Made by a program: the position numbers and the translations under genes. This document shows positions 11,612 to 20,310 of a stretch of 36,487 bases of DNA, piece after piece (position 1 is the stretch's first letter; the number at the start of each line of letters is the position of its first letter). Source of the DNA: Bacteroidales bacterium (GTDB lineage: Bacteria; Bacteroidota; Bacteroidia; Bacteroidales; G3-4614). The stretch is taken from the NCBI GenBank assembly GCA_017521245.1, contig JAFXDI010000047.1:1-36487 (forward strand), read 5' to 3'. The notes under the pieces are model-generated. The model saw only the letters and a list, made by a program, of their open reading frames with translations, was not told where the DNA came from and searched no databases.

Positions 11612-12310
11612 TTAAATCTCATCAACAGTTTTAGGATCAATTTTGATACCGGGGCTCATTGTAGTTGAAAGGTATACGCTCTTAACGTAAGTTCCTTTTG
11701 CTGCAGTTGGTTTAAGTTTAATGATTGTAGCCATAAACTCTTTTACGTTCTCTGCAATTTTTTGTGCATCGAATGAAATTTTACCTACTGAAGTATGAAC
11801 AATTCCTCCTTTGTCAACTTTAAAGTCGATTTTTCCTTGTTTAACCTCTTTTACTGCTTTACCAATCTCATTGGTTACTGTTCCACTCTTTGGGTTAGGC
11901 ATAAGACCACGAGGTCCTAATACACGTCCAAGAGCTCCAAGTTTACCCATAATAGCGGGCATTGTTATAATTACGTCAATATCGGTCCAACCACCTTTGA
12001 TTTTCTCGATATACTCGTCTAATCCTACATAATCTGCTCCTGCAGCTTTAGCGTCTGCTTCTTGATCAGGGGTACATAGTGCCAACACACGTACTTGTTT
12101 TCCTGTTCCGTTAGGTAGAGATACTACACCTCTTACCATTTGGTTGGCTTTACGAGGGTCAACACCCAAACGCACGTCAATATCAACTGATGCATCGAAT
12201 TTTGTGAAAGTTATCTCTTTCAACAATTCAGCAGCTTCTTTGAGTGAGTACATCTTCCCTGCTTCAATTTTTTCAGAGGCAATTTTTTGATTTTTTGTCA
12301 ATTTACTCAT
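11612..12310 (-). CDS. rplA: 50S ribosomal protein L1
   Basis: L1 forms the mobile stalk at the E site of the large subunit. The 232-residue protein has the family signature around [19 protein letters not shown] and [11 protein letters not shown], and the N-terminal [20 protein letters not shown] segment. It lies 15 bases after rplK and 12 bases before rplJ. In other bacteria L1 represses its own operon by binding mRNA; no such site was identified here. Confidence 0.98.
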   Translation of the reverse strand: MSKLTKNQKIASEKIEAGKMYSLKEAAELLKEITFTKFDASVDIDVRLGVDPRKANQMVRGVVSLPNGTGKQVRVLALCTPDQEADAKAAGADYVGLDEYIEKIKGGWTDIDVIITMPAIMGKLGALGRVLGPRGLMPNPKSGTVTNEIGKAVKEVKQGKIDFKVDKGGIVHTSVGKISFDAQKIAENVKEFMATIIKLKPTAAKGTYVKSVYLSTTMSPGIKIDPKTVDEI

Positions 12311-12325
12311 TACAATTGAAGTTTA

Positions 12326-12769
12326 TTAGTTATTAACCGGGAATTCTCCTGTTACGGTGATACCCATACTTCTAGCTGTGCCTGCAACCATAGTCATTGC
12401 TGAATCAAGAGTAAAACAGTTTAAGTCAACCATCTTGTCTTGTGCAATAACTTTGACTTGTTCCCAAGTGATTGAAGCAATTTTTTTACGGTTAGGCTCT
12501 GATGATCCTGTTTTAGCTTTAGCAGCCTCCAATAATTGGATTGCAACAGGAGGAGTCTTAACTATAAAATCAAAAGTTTTGTCCGCATAGTAAGTAATAA
12601 CTACGGGAAGCACTTTTCCTGCTCTGTCTTGAGTGCGGGCATTGAATTGCTTGCAAAACTCCATGATATTGATACCTTTAGAACCTAACGCAGGTCCTAC
12701 TGGAGGAGATGGGTTTGCTGCACCACCTTTAATTTGCAATTTAATTTGTCCAGCAATTTCTTTAGCCAT
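12326..12769 (-). CDS. rplK: 50S ribosomal protein L11
   Basis: L11 binds the GTPase-associated centre of 23S rRNA. The 147-residue protein has the N-terminal proline-rich segment [18 protein letters not shown] and [15 protein letters not shown], and the C-terminal rRNA-binding domain ending [14 protein letters not shown]. It lies 60 bases after nusG, and that spacer has a small hairpin (GTTAC/GTAAC at 12809-12822). Confidence 0.98.
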   Translation of the reverse strand: MAKEIAGQIKLQIKGGAANPSPPVGPALGSKGINIMEFCKQFNARTQDRAGKVLPVVITYYADKTFDFIVKTPPVAIQLLEAAKAKTGSSEPNRKKIASITWEQVKVIAQDKMVDLNCFTLDSAMTMVAGTARSMGITVTGEFPVNN

Positions 12770-12829
12770 TGTTCTCTGTTTTAAGTTACATTTTTAAATC
12801 ATCGGAGAGTTACGTTCGTAACCACGCAA

Positions 12830-13384
12830 TTACTCCTTTTCTACTTGCATAAAGTTAAGTTCCAACGGTGTTTTACGTCCAAATATCTTAACCATTACTT
12901 TAAGCTTTCTCTTCTCGTTGTTAACATCTTCAATAATTCCTGTGAATCCACTGAAAGGACCGAATGTTACTTTAACACTCTCTCCTACTGTGTAAGGAAT
13001 CATTGGCTCTTCAGCCTCTTGATGCTCATCTACTGAACCCAACATTCTGTTTACTTCAGCTGGACGTAAAGGATCAGGATTTGTTCCGCCTCCTAAAAAT
13101 CCAATAACATTTGTTGTATTACGAAGTATATGTGGTACTTCTCCTACCAAACATGCCTCTACAAAAACATAGCCGGGATAAAGATTACGTTCTTTTGTAA
13201 CTCGTTTACCATTGCGTACAGAATATACTTTTTCAGTAGGAATCAAAACTTGGAATACATGTTTGCCGAGGTCGCTTTTAGCAATCTCTGCATCTAAGTA
13301 CTCTTTTACTTTAAGTTCCTTACCGCTGATGGCACGCAAAACGAACCACCCTCTTTTGGGTGTTTTTTTTACTGTCTCAGACAT
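12830..13384 (-). CDS. nusG: Transcription termination/antitermination factor NusG
   Basis: NusG binds the RNA polymerase clamp and couples transcription to Rho or to the ribosome. The 184-residue protein has the N-terminal NGN domain (GWFVLRAISGKELKVKEYLD, YPGYVFVEACL) and a C-terminal KOW domain at about 130-184 (VKVTFGPFSGFTGIIEDV). It sits 14 bases after secE and 60 bases before rplK, the conserved secE-nusG-rplK order. Confidence 0.97.
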   Translation of the reverse strand: MSETVKKTPKRGWFVLRAISGKELKVKEYLDAEIAKSDLGKHVFQVLIPTEKVYSVRNGKRVTKERNLYPGYVFVEACLVGEVPHILRNTTNVIGFLGGGTNPDPLRPAEVNRMLGSVDEHQEAEEPMIPYTVGESVKVTFGPFSGFTGIIEDVNNEKRKLKVMVKIFGRKTPLELNFMQVEKE

Positions 13385-13398
13385 AGTTCTTACACAAA

Positions 13399-13590
13399 TT
13401 AAATGATTTCGTAAACGAATTTAAGAATGTGCTCAAAGCACTGGTCCATAGCATATACGACTAATGCAATTATGAGGGAAGCAGTCATAACTACAACAGC
13501 ACTATTGCTCAACTCAGACTTAGTTGGCCAAGATACCTTATGAATCAATTCATCATAAGAGTTCTTTATATTAGCAAATAATTTTTTCAT
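13399..13590 (-). CDS. secE: Preprotein translocase subunit SecE
   Basis: SecE clamps the SecY channel in the inner membrane. The ATG at 13588-13590 gives a 63-residue single-span protein, typical for short bacterial SecE. It has the amphipathic segment SYDELIHKVSWPTKSEL, in which the WPT motif is the family hallmark, followed by one membrane helix (SAVVVMTASLIIALVVYAMD). A longer frame starting at 13635 runs into the tRNA-Trp gene and is rejected. The gene is 15 bases downstream of tRNA-Trp and 14 bases upstream of nusG. Confidence 0.93.
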   Translation of the reverse strand: MKKLFANIKNSYDELIHKVSWPTKSELSNSAVVVMTASLIIALVVYAMDQCFEHILKFVYEII

Positions 13591-13605
13591 CTTAGTAAAA
13601 TTTAG

Positions 13606-13678
13606 CACGGGACGAGAGGCTCGAACTCCCGACACCTGGTTTTGGAGACCAGTGCTCTACCAACTGAGCTAGACCCGT
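13606..13678 (-). tRNA. tRNA-Trp (anticodon CCA)
   Basis: The 73-base cloverleaf begins ACGGGTC and ends GTCCCGT with discriminator G. The D arm contains AGCTCAGTTGGTAGAGC, the anticodon loop CTCCAAA is closed by CTGGT/ACCAG, and the T loop is GTTCGAG. The acceptor stem has one U-U mismatch. The CCA end is not encoded. It lies between tuf and secE and is probably processed from their common transcript. Confidence 0.95.
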
Positions 13679-13682
13679 AAAT

Positions 13683-13710
13683 TCAGCCGACCTATTTCTA
13701 AGTCGGCTGA
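13683..13710 (-). other. 9-bp hairpin between tuf and tRNA-Trp
   Basis: TCAGCCGAC (13683-13691) pairs with GTCGGCTGA (13702-13710). On the minus strand the stem is followed by GAATTTA and then, within a few bases, by the tRNA-Trp 5' end. The U-run is too short for a strong terminator, so it may be a partial terminator or a processing structure. Confidence 0.6.
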
Positions 13711-13728
13711 GGTTATTTGGTTTTAAGA

Positions 13729-14916
13729 TTAGTCAATAATCTCAGTGATTTGACCTGAACCTACTGTACGTCCACCCTCGCGGATTGCAAAACGAAGACC
13801 TTCGCTACATGCAACTGGTGCGATAAGTTTAACTTGGATTTGTACGTGGTCACCAGGCATTACCATCTCAGTTCCCTCTGGAAGAGTGATCTCTCCAGTT
13901 ACGTCCAATGTACGGATGTAGAATTGAGGACGGTAGTTGTTGTGGAATGGAGTGTGACGTCCACCCTCTTTTTGAGTAAGAACGTAGATTTGTGCTTTGA
14001 ACTCAGAGTGAGGTTTAACTTGTCCTGGGTGACAGATAACCATACCACGTTTGATTTCGTTTTTGTCGATACCACGAAGCAATAGACCTACGTTGTCACC
14101 AGCCTCACCTTGGCTAAGAAGTTTACGGAACATCTCAACTCCAGTTACAACTGATTTTTTACCCTCTGCTCCAAGACCGATAATTTGAACCTCATCACCA
14201 ACTTTGATGATACCAGTCTCAACACGACCTGTTGCTACTGTACCACGACCAGTGATTGAGAATACGTCCTCAACAGGCATCAAGAATGGTTTGTCGATAT
14301 CGCGTGGAGGAAGTGGAATCCACTCGTCAACTGCTGCCATCAACTCCATTACTTTCTCCTCCCATTGTGGTTCTCCGTTCAATGCTCCAAGAGCTGAACC
14401 GCGGATGATAGGAGTATTGTCTCCGTCATACTCATAAGAAGAAAGAAGATCTCTCATCTCCATCTCTACAAGTTCCAACATCTCCTCATCGTCTACCATA
14501 TCACATTTGTTCAAGAAAACAACGATACGAGGAACGTTTACTTGACGAGCCAATAGGATGTGCTCACGAGTTTGAGGCATAGGTCCATCTGTTGCAGCAC
14601 AAACGATGATAGCACCGTCCATTTGAGCAGCACCAGTTACCATGTTCTTAACGTAGTCAGCGTGTCCGGGGCAGTCTACGTGTGCATAGTGACGATTCTC
14701 TGTCTCGTACTCTACGTGTGAAGTATTAATTGTAATACCACGCTCTTTCTCCTCTGGAGCGTTGTCGATTTGGTCGAATGATTTCAACTCTGAAAGACCA
14801 GCTTTTGCTAATACAGTAGTAATAGCTGCGGTCAAAGTGGTTTTACCGTGGTCAACGTGACCGATAGTACCAATATTTACGTGCGGCTTCGTACGTTTAA
14901 ATTCTTCCTTTGCCAT
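13729..14916 (-). CDS. tuf: Translation elongation factor Tu
   Basis: EF-Tu delivers aminoacyl-tRNA to the ribosome in its GTP form. The 395-residue protein contains GHVDHGKT at 19-26, the switch I segment with [18 protein letters not shown] at 81-85, NKCD at 136-139 and the SAL motif (GSALGAL). Domains 2 and 3 are complete and end SGQITEIID. The gene follows the Tyr-Gly-Thr tRNA cluster by about 80 bases with no clear promoter in between, so it is probably cotranscribed with these tRNAs. Confidence 0.99.
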   Translation of the reverse strand: MAKEEFKRTKPHVNIGTIGHVDHGKTTLTAAITTVLAKAGLSELKSFDQIDNAPEEKERGITINTSHVEYETENRHYAHVDCPGHADYVKNMVTGAAQMDGAIIVCAATDGPMPQTREHILLARQVNVPRIVVFLNKCDMVDDEEMLELVEMEMRDLLSSYEYDGDNTPIIRGSALGALNGEPQWEEKVMELMAAVDEWIPLPPRDIDKPFLMPVEDVFSITGRGTVATGRVETGIIKVGDEVQIIGLGAEGKKSVVTGVEMFRKLLSQGEAGDNVGLLLRGIDKNEIKRGMVICHPGQVKPHSEFKAQIYVLTQKEGGRHTPFHNNYRPQFYIRTLDVTGEITLPEGTEMVMPGDHVQIQVKLIAPVACSEGLRFAIREGGRTVGSGQITEIID

Positions 14917-14995
14917 AATAGTAATTTGTTTTTATTTTTTTTAAAAATGATTAGCTTGTCTATTTTTGTGCGCCAACTGTAATTCTCAGCATAAG

Positions 14996-15067
<72 letters not shown>

Positions 15068-15079
15068 GGTTTTTCTTTG

Positions 15080-15152
15080 AGCGGGAAACGGGGCTCAAAC
15101 CCGCGACCCTCAGCTTGGAAGGCTGATGCTCTATCAACTGAGCTATTCCCGC
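15080..15152 (-). tRNA. tRNA-Gly (anticodon TCC)
   Basis: The 73-base cloverleaf has a perfect acceptor stem (GCGGGAA with TTCCCGC), D arm AGCTCAGTTGATAGAGC, anticodon stem TCAGC/GCTGA around CTTCCAA, and T loop GTTTGAG. It lies 12 bases upstream of tRNA-Thr and 6 bases downstream of tRNA-Tyr. Confidence 0.95.
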
Positions 15153-15158
15153 AATTTG

Positions 15159-15241
15159 TGGGCGAAGATGGATTCGAACCACCGAAGTCGTAAGACAGCA
15201 GATTTACAGTCTGCCCCATTTGGCCACTCTGGTATTCGCCC
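15159..15241 (-). tRNA. tRNA-Tyr (anticodon GTA)
   Basis: This 83-base class II tRNA has acceptor stem GGGCGAA with TTCGCCC, discriminator A, anticodon stem GCAGA/TCTGC around CTGTAAA, a long variable arm (TGTCTTACGACTTCG region) and T loop GTTCGAA. It is the first tRNA of the cluster, about 120 bases downstream of the promoter at 15370-15401. Confidence 0.95.
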
Positions 15242-15247
15242 TTTATT

Positions 15248-15366
15248 GAGGCGGCCTCTCTTATTTAATAATTTAATATATTAAAACCGCCTTAATATAC
15301 TAGTTTCAATTTCGCTCCTCAATTGGAAGGTAACTCTTCGCTGACGCACTGAGGTTTTGAAATCGG
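15248..15366 (-). other. Structured leader of the tRNA-tuf transcript
   Basis: Between the predicted start site and tRNA-Tyr the RNA can fold into two elements. The first pairs TTTCAA with TTGAAA and, inside it, CCTCA with TGAGG. The second pairs AGGCGG (15287-15292 on the opposite strand) with CCGCCT (15249-15254) around an AT-rich palindrome. No ORF lies here. Its role is unknown; leader processing or antitermination is possible. Confidence 0.5.
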
Positions 15367-15369
15367 ATG

Positions 15370-15401
15370 CAAAAATAAGAACAATTTTCTTATTACACAA
15401 A
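15370..15401 (-). promoter_or_regulatory. Promoter of the tRNA-Tyr/Gly/Thr-tuf unit
   Basis: On the minus strand TTTG (15398-15401) is followed after 20 bases by TATTTTTG (15370-15377), an exact match to the Bacteroidota housekeeping consensus TTTG-N(17-21)-TAnnTTTG. It starts 17 bases after the hpf stop codon and precedes tRNA-Tyr by about 120 bases. Confidence 0.8.
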
Positions 15402-15417
15402 TATTTTTATAATTTTT

Positions 15418-15720
15418 TTATTTGCCCGATGATTTTTCTTTTTTCTTTTGAAGTTGTTTAATCAACGCATCTATCACATTATCAATGGCTTCCTCAAAAG
15501 TATCTGCTATTTTTTGAGAATAAATATCATCTGCTTTTGGTACTAGAATTTTTATTGAAGCCTCTTTATTTAATGCTGTTTCGGGTTTTACTACTCGCAA
15601 AATAACTTCAGCCGAAGTAATTTCATCGCAATACTTCTCGAGTTTACTTACCTTCTTCTCAATGAATGCTTGCAATTGCGATGTTGCATCGAAATGTACT
15701 GATTGAATCTTAATCTCCAT
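15418..15720 (-). CDS. hpf: Ribosome hibernation promoting factor, short form
   Basis: HPF/RaiA proteins bind the 30S decoding region and silence ribosomes in slow growth. The 100-residue protein has the HPF fold pattern: MEIKIQSVHFDATSQLQAFIEKKV, a central EVILRVVKPE strand, and DDIYSQKIADTFEEAIDNVIDAL, then a lysine-rich tail. It lacks the extra C-terminal domain of long HPF. Its start overlaps the end of the upstream recombinase gene by 11 bases, so the two are translationally linked. The rpsU-xerC-hpf order is common in Bacteroidales. Confidence 0.93.
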   Translation of the reverse strand: MEIKIQSVHFDATSQLQAFIEKKVSKLEKYCDEITSAEVILRVVKPETALNKEASIKILVPKADDIYSQKIADTFEEAIDNVIDALIKQLQKKKEKSSGK

Positions 15721-16621
15721 ATAAACCTCCTTTTTTTACTGCCCTTGGATGGGCGTGGTTATAATTATGTTTTAATTCTTCTATTGTTATATGCGTATAT
15801 ACTTGAGTTGAGGTAAGTGACGCATGTCCCAATAGTTCTTTTACGCTATCTATCTCCGCTCCATTGTTTAACATTGCCGAAGCAAAGGTGTGACGCAATA
15901 CGTGCGGACTTAGTTTTGACAGAGAAGATATTGCCGAGAGCTTACTCTTTACAATTCTATAAACCAAAACCGGATATAATGGTTCTCCGTTTTCTCTTAC
16001 AAAGAGAGCAGATGGTGTTCCGCCTATCTCTTTGTTTCGCAACTCCACATATCTATTTATCAGAACTCCCAAATTCTTACCAAATGGAACTATTCGTTGT
16101 TTATTTCTTTTTCCTGTAACCTTCAGGGTTTGAGACGACATATCTAAATCCCCATCTCGCAACTGCAACAATTCTGCACGTCTAATTCCTGTTTGATAGA
16201 GCAAGTCTATTATTAATCTATCTCTAACCGAAAGAAAAGTCCCATCATCCTCTCCTTCAAGATCCGCAAGAAGGGTTGCCATCTCGGTCTGTTTCACAAA
16301 CGAAGGTAAAGGTTTTGACTCTTTAGGTTTTGAGATCAACGCAACCGGCGAACTTTCTATTACCTTCAACTTTATCATATACTTATAGAATGTTCGTAAA
16401 GATGAAAGTTTTCGTCCAACAGAGCGAGCGGTTACACCATTATCCATCAAGTACACTATATAGTTACGTACTATATCAGCATCAACTTGAATAATATCCA
16501 CATCGTCAACTTGCTCCTTTAGGTAGGTTTCAAACTGAGTAAGATCGTTATTATAAGACAATACGGTATGAGAGGAATATCCCTTCTCATACCGTATATA
16601 TTTTATAAACTTCTGTAACAT
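15710..16621 (-). CDS. xerC: XerC/XerD-type tyrosine recombinase
   Basis: Tyrosine recombinases of this type resolve chromosome dimers at dif by strand exchange through a covalent 3'-phosphotyrosine. The 303-residue protein has an N-terminal SAM-like core-binding domain (about 1-90) and the catalytic domain with Arg147 (TGIRRAE), Lys171, His240 and Arg243 (HVLRHTFA), His266 (LLGHASL) and Tyr275. All catalytic residues are present. Its place between rpsU and hpf in a housekeeping operon, with no integrase-associated att repeats, favours a chromosomal Xer role over a mobile-element integrase. XerC and XerD cannot be firmly separated by eye. Confidence 0.9.
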   Translation of the reverse strand: MLQKFIKYIRYEKGYSSHTVLSYNNDLTQFETYLKEQVDDVDIIQVDADIVRNYIVYLMDNGVTARSVGRKLSSLRTFYKYMIKLKVIESSPVALISKPKESKPLPSFVKQTEMATLLADLEGEDDGTFLSVRDRLIIDLLYQTGIRRAELLQLRDGDLDMSSQTLKVTGKRNKQRIVPFGKNLGVLINRYVELRNKEIGGTPSALFVRENGEPLYPVLVYRIVKSKLSAISSLSKLSPHVLRHTFASAMLNNGAEIDSVKELLGHASLTSTQVYTHITIEELKHNYNHAHPRAVKKGGLYGD

Positions 16622-16694
16622 TGTAACCTCACCTTATGGTCTTGGTCACAAATTTAATACAAAAATGTAATTCTGCAAGAAAAAAAAGTATTTT

Positions 16695-16886
16695 TTACTC
16701 CTCTACTTGTTTTAATTTTTGTACATAAACCGCACGCATCATTTTTTTACGGTTTGCTACAGATGGTTTCTCAAAAGCTTGACGAGCACGAAGTTCTTTT
16801 ACGATACCTGTTTTCTCGTATTTTCTTTTGAATTTTTTTAGCGCTCTTTCAATGTTGTCGCCTTCTTTTACTGGTACTACTATCAT
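16695..16886 (-). CDS. rpsU: 30S ribosomal protein S21
   Basis: S21 is a small basic protein of the 30S platform that, in Bacteroidota, helps sequester the anti-Shine-Dalgarno end of 16S rRNA. The 63-residue protein has the family core IERALKKFKRKYEKTGIVKE followed by RARQAFEKPSVANRKKM. It is the first gene of the rpsU-xerC-hpf operon and has an exact consensus promoter 36-66 bases upstream. Confidence 0.97.
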   Translation of the reverse strand: MIVVPVKEGDNIERALKKFKRKYEKTGIVKELRARQAFEKPSVANRKKMMRAVYVQKLKQVEE

Positions 16887-16922
16887 AATATTTAGTTTTT
16901 AGAATTTACGAAATTTGCGGTG

Positions 16923-16952
16923 CAAAGTTACATAACTTTTGCGACATACAAA
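16923..16952 (-). promoter_or_regulatory. Promoter of rpsU-xerC-hpf
   Basis: On the minus strand TTTG (16949-16952), an 18-base spacer and TAACTTTG (16923-16930) match the Bacteroidota consensus. The expected start site lies about 30 bases before the rpsU ATG. Confidence 0.78.
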
Positions 16953-17110
16953 AACCTTTTTACTTTTTTTTATCAAATTTATACGCAAACCTCTATTTTA
17001 TTACTGATTATCAATACATTACAAATTGCAAATTGTATATTTACACCCCTTTCAATCGCAAACTAAAAATTTAAAATCTACAATTTCTTATTATTTCAGC
17101 AATATTTTTG

Positions 17111-17118
17111 TATCTTCG
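17111..17118 (+). promoter_or_regulatory. Probable -7 element upstream of the Xaa-Pro aminopeptidase
   Basis: TATCTTCG differs from TAnnTTTG at one base and is followed by CAATG, a common form in Bacteroidota promoters. No clear TTTG lies at the expected -33 distance. The leader would be about 55 bases and contains an AT-only palindromic run (17123-17148). Confidence 0.5.
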
Positions 17119-17177
17119 CAATGATATATATTATATATATGTATATAGTTAAAAACGACTAAATTCAACTTGAAGTT

Positions 17178-18968
17178 ATGAGTAATAATGTTATCAATTC
17201 TCGTTTAGAGGCTATTCGCTCTCTTATGCAGAAAGAGGGCATTAATGTCTATATGGTTCCCAACTTTGATCCTCATTTGAGCGAATACCCTCCTGAAAGA
17301 TGGAACACTCGCAAATGGACTACCGGCTTTACCGGCTCTGCTGGGTGTGCCGTAATATCACTTACCAACGCTGCTCTATGGAGCGATTCACGCTACTTCA
17401 TTCAGGCCGAGAAGGAACTTGAGGGAACAAATTACACTTTCTTTAAAGATGGACTTCCTGACTCTGTCTCTATAATTGATTGGGTATGCGAACAAGCTGG
17501 AGAAGGTGGCGTTGTTGCTGCCGATGATACTGCCTTCTCATACAACGAAGGTGCAAAAATGAAAGCGACTTTCAGTAAAAGAGGTATTGATCTAAGGTTT
17601 GACTTTAACCCCATCGACCGACTATGGAACGACAGGCCTTCAATTCCCGAGAGCGAAGTAATGGTTTATGCAACCGAGTATGCAGGGGAGGATTTTGAGA
17701 GCAAATACAAGAAGATTATTGAAAAGGCTATACAAAGAGAAGCTAATAGCGTTCTTTTGAGTGCATTGGACGATATTGCTTGGGCGTTTAACATAAGAGG
17801 CGAGGATGTTAAGTTCAACCCTATGGTTGTCGCATACGGTTTTTTAAGCGACAGCAAAAAGGCTATTTTCATTGAGGAGAAAAAGGTTTCAAGTGATGCG
17901 GCTAAATATTTTGCAGAGAATGGTATTGAGGTTATGGAGTACGACAAAATTGAGGATTTCCTAAAGAGTCTCCCCTCTGACAGCAAAGTTATTGCCGACA
18001 CTTCAAGAGCCAATTACCGACTCTGCAACATATTAAGCGAGAAAGGCTGTCTAATTGCAGAGTGCTCGCCTATTACAATGATGAAGAGTGTTAAAAACAG
18101 CACAGAGATTGAGGGTACCCGTAATGCTCTTACTCGCGATGGAGTTGCTATGGTAAACTTTCTTTACTGGTTAGATACAAACATTGGAAAGATTGAGATG
18201 AGCGAAATCTCAATTGCCGATAAACTTCGCAGTTTCAGAGCAGAGCAACCCCTGTTTATGGGAGAGAGTTTTGGGACTATTGCTGGTTATGCTGGACATG
18301 GAGCAATTGTTCACTATCGTGCCACAGAGGAGAGCGATGCAAAACTTCAACCCAAAGGTTTTGTTTTGGTTGATAGTGGCGGTCAATATCTTGATGGCAC
18401 AACCGATATTACTCGCACAATACCCTTAGGGGAACTAACCGAAGAAGAGAAGAAATGTTTTACTCTTGTTCTAAAAGGGCACATTGCTGTTGCTCAGGCT
18501 CAATTCCCTCACGGAACACGAGGTGCTCAAATTGACGCTTTTGCCCGTATTGCTTTATGGAAAGAGGGTTATACATACAATCATGGCACAGGGCATGGAA
18601 TAGGACACTTCTTAAATGTCCACGAAGGACCTCAAAACATTCGCCTTGAGGAGAATCCCACTCCACTACTACCCGGAATGATGACCTCAAATGAACCCGG
18701 TGTTTATCTTAGCGACAGATTTGGGATAAGAACTGAGAATATTATTCTCACCGTAGAGAAATGCAACACCGAGTTTGGTAAGTTCTATGAGTTTGAAACT
18801 ATGACTCTATGCCCCATAGATACTCGTGCAATAGAAGTAAGTTTAATGACCGAGAACGAGATTGAGTGGTTAAACAGCTATCACACAAGAGTTTATAGCA
18901 CACTATCTCCACTATTGGGTAGCCAACAATGCGAATGGTTAAAAGAGAGATGTTCTCCAATTAAATAA
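17178..18968 (+). CDS. pepP: Xaa-Pro aminopeptidase (M24B family)
   Basis: This metallopeptidase removes an N-terminal residue preceding proline. The 596-residue protein has two creatinase-like N-terminal domains (about 1-310) and a C-terminal pita-bread catalytic domain. The five dinuclear metal ligands are all visible: Asp399 (VDSGG), Asp410 (GTTDITRT), His477 (GHGIGHFLNVHEGP), Glu506 (SNEPGVY) and Glu540 (FETMTLCP). The length fits the long, three-domain form rather than the 440-residue E. coli PepP. It has no signal peptide, so it is cytoplasmic. It lies 15 bases before the gamma-carbonic-anhydrase-like gene in the same direction. Confidence 0.95.
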   Translation: MSNNVINSRLEAIRSLMQKEGINVYMVPNFDPHLSEYPPERWNTRKWTTGFTGSAGCAVISLTNAALWSDSRYFIQAEKELEGTNYTFFKDGLPDSVSIIDWVCEQAGEGGVVAADDTAFSYNEGAKMKATFSKRGIDLRFDFNPIDRLWNDRPSIPESEVMVYATEYAGEDFESKYKKIIEKAIQREANSVLLSALDDIAWAFNIRGEDVKFNPMVVAYGFLSDSKKAIFIEEKKVSSDAAKYFAENGIEVMEYDKIEDFLKSLPSDSKVIADTSRANYRLCNILSEKGCLIAECSPITMMKSVKNSTEIEGTRNALTRDGVAMVNFLYWLDTNIGKIEMSEISIADKLRSFRAEQPLFMGESFGTIAGYAGHGAIVHYRATEESDAKLQPKGFVLVDSGGQYLDGTTDITRTIPLGELTEEEKKCFTLVLKGHIAVAQAQFPHGTRGAQIDAFARIALWKEGYTYNHGTGHGIGHFLNVHEGPQNIRLEENPTPLLPGMMTSNEPGVYLSDRFGIRTENIILTVEKCNTEFGKFYEFETMTLCPIDTRAIEVSLMTENEIEWLNSYHTRVYSTLSPLLGSQQCEWLKERCSPIK

Positions 18969-18983
18969 TTAAAGCGATAAGAT

Positions 18984-19520
18984 ATGGCATTAATAAAAGA
19001 GGTTAGAGGGTTTACTCCTCAAATAGGTAAAGATTGTTACCTTTCAGAGAACGCCACTATTGTTGGAGATGTGATTATTGGCGATGAGTGCAGCATTTGG
19101 TTTAACACCGTACTACGAGGTGACGTAAACTCAATAAGAGTTGGCAATAGAGTAAACATACAAGATGGCTCGGTATTACACACACTATACGAAAAATCTA
19201 CTATACACATTGGCAACGATGTTTCAATAGGACACAACGTAACCATTCATGGCGCCGACATTTGCGACGGAGCTTTAATTGGCATGGGGGCTGTTGTTCT
19301 CGACCACGCCGTAGTTGGCGAGGGAGCTATTGTTGCAGCAGGCTCAGTGGTGCTAAGCAAAACAGTAATCAAACCCGGCGAACTTTGGGGTGGAGCACCT
19401 GCAAAATTCATAAAGATGGTTGATGTTGAACAATCGAAAGAGATAAACCAAAAGATAGCCAAAAACTATCTGATGTATTCAAAGTGGTATAGCGAAAATA
19501 CAACAGATGATGAAAAGTAA
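18984..19520 (+). CDS. Gamma-carbonic-anhydrase-like hexapeptide-repeat protein
   Basis: The 178-residue protein is a left-handed beta-helix built from hexapeptide repeats (for example IVGDVIIGDECSI and IVAAGSVV), with a C-terminal helix. Three histidines, His66 (SVLHT), His84 and His89 (IGHNVTIHG), are placed like the zinc ligands of the gamma-carbonic anhydrase/YrdA family. Family members include true carbonic anhydrases and proteins with no shown activity, so catalysis is not certain. The gene overlaps radC by 14 bases, indicating cotranscription and coupled translation. Confidence 0.9.
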   Translation: MALIKEVRGFTPQIGKDCYLSENATIVGDVIIGDECSIWFNTVLRGDVNSIRVGNRVNIQDGSVLHTLYEKSTIHIGNDVSIGHNVTIHGADICDGALIGMGAVVLDHAVVGEGAIVAAGSVVLSKTVIKPGELWGGAPAKFIKMVDVEQSKEINQKIAKNYLMYSKWYSENTTDDEK

Positions 19521-20202
19521 ACTTGCTATAACTGACTGGGCATTAGAAGATCGTCCTCGCGAAAAGATGATGTTACATGGCATCCGCACATTAACGGATG
19601 CCGAGTTAATTGCGATTCTAATAGGCTCAGGTAACAGAAACGAGAGTGCAGTTGAACTATCACAAAGAATTTTGAATAGTGTTGATGGAAAACTTTCGCT
19701 TCTTGGCAAGAGAAGTGTTGAAGATCTTATCGGCGAATTTGATGGCATTGGCGAAGCAAAAGCAATTACTATTCTTGCAGCCATAGAGTTAGGCAGACGC
19801 CGTAAGAGCGAAGAGATGACTCGTGCTACAACTATATCATCAAGCCGAGATGCCTTTAATTACATCTACCCTCGCCTTATTGATTTACACCAAGAGGAAT
19901 TCTGGGTTATCTTATTAAATAATGGTGGTCGTATTATAGATTGTGTACGTATAAGCCAAGGCTCAACAAAAGCCACATTAGTTGACATTAAACTGATAAT
20001 GCGAAGTGGCATCAACCGACTTGCCCAAGGGATAATAGCATGCCACAACCACCCTTCAGGAACTCCCTACCCAAGCGATGCCGATATAAAACTTACAAAA
20101 AAGATAAAAGAGGCGGGGCAAATTTTAGACATCCAACTACTCGACCATATCATTGTTGCAGGAGAGGAATATTATAGTTTCCTTGACAAAAATATGCTTT
20201 AA
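19507..20202 (+). CDS. radC: RadC/YeeS-type JAMM-domain protein
   Basis: The 231-residue protein has an N-terminal helix-hairpin-helix-like segment (EFDGIGEAKAITILAAIEL, about 77-96) and a C-terminal JAB1/MPN metalloprotease-like domain. The JAMM motif is intact: Glu130/131, His180 and His182 (CHNHPSG), Ser190 and Asp193. RadC was long linked to DNA repair, but its real function is unsettled. It starts inside the end of the upstream gene. An ATG one codon later is an equally possible start. Confidence 0.93.
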   Translation: MMKSKLAITDWALEDRPREKMMLHGIRTLTDAELIAILIGSGNRNESAVELSQRILNSVDGKLSLLGKRSVEDLIGEFDGIGEAKAITILAAIELGRRRKSEEMTRATTISSSRDAFNYIYPRLIDLHQEEFWVILLNNGGRIIDCVRISQGSTKATLVDIKLIMRSGINRLAQGIIACHNHPSGTPYPSDADIKLTKKIKEAGQILDIQLLDHIIVAGEEYYSFLDKNML

Positions 20203-20205
20203 GCC

Positions 20206-20256
20206 TGTTGTTAGTTGTCAACTCCGTTGCCCCTACGGGGTAGTTGTCAGTTACAA
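20206..20256. repeat. Small repeat with GCCCCTACGGGG core between radC and its terminator
   Basis: Two near-identical copies of TAGTTGTCA (20212-20220 and 20241-20249) flank a CCCCTACGGGG palindrome (20230-20240). The GC content is higher than in the surroundings. It looks like a remnant of a small interspersed repeat, but only one copy is present in this window. Confidence 0.4.
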
Positions 20257-20287
20257 AAAAAAGGATAGAGCTACTCTATCCTTTTTT
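20255..20287. terminator. Bidirectional terminator between convergent radC and addA-like genes
   Basis: A 12-bp stem (AAAAGGATAGAG at 20259-20270 with 20274-20285) closes a three-base loop and has an A-run before it and a T-run after it, so it can end transcription from both sides. Confidence 0.9.
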
Positions 20288-20310
20288 GTATCATATTATT
20301 ACACTGCCTT

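Noticed and set aside
13591..13635. Longer SecE start at 13635
   Set aside because: It would translate part of tRNA-Trp; the 63-residue SecE from 13590 has the normal length.
15710..16621. Tyrosine recombinase as sign of an integrative element
   Set aside because: It sits between rpsU and hpf in a conserved core operon, overlaps hpf and has no att-like repeats or cargo genes, so a chromosomal Xer role fits better.
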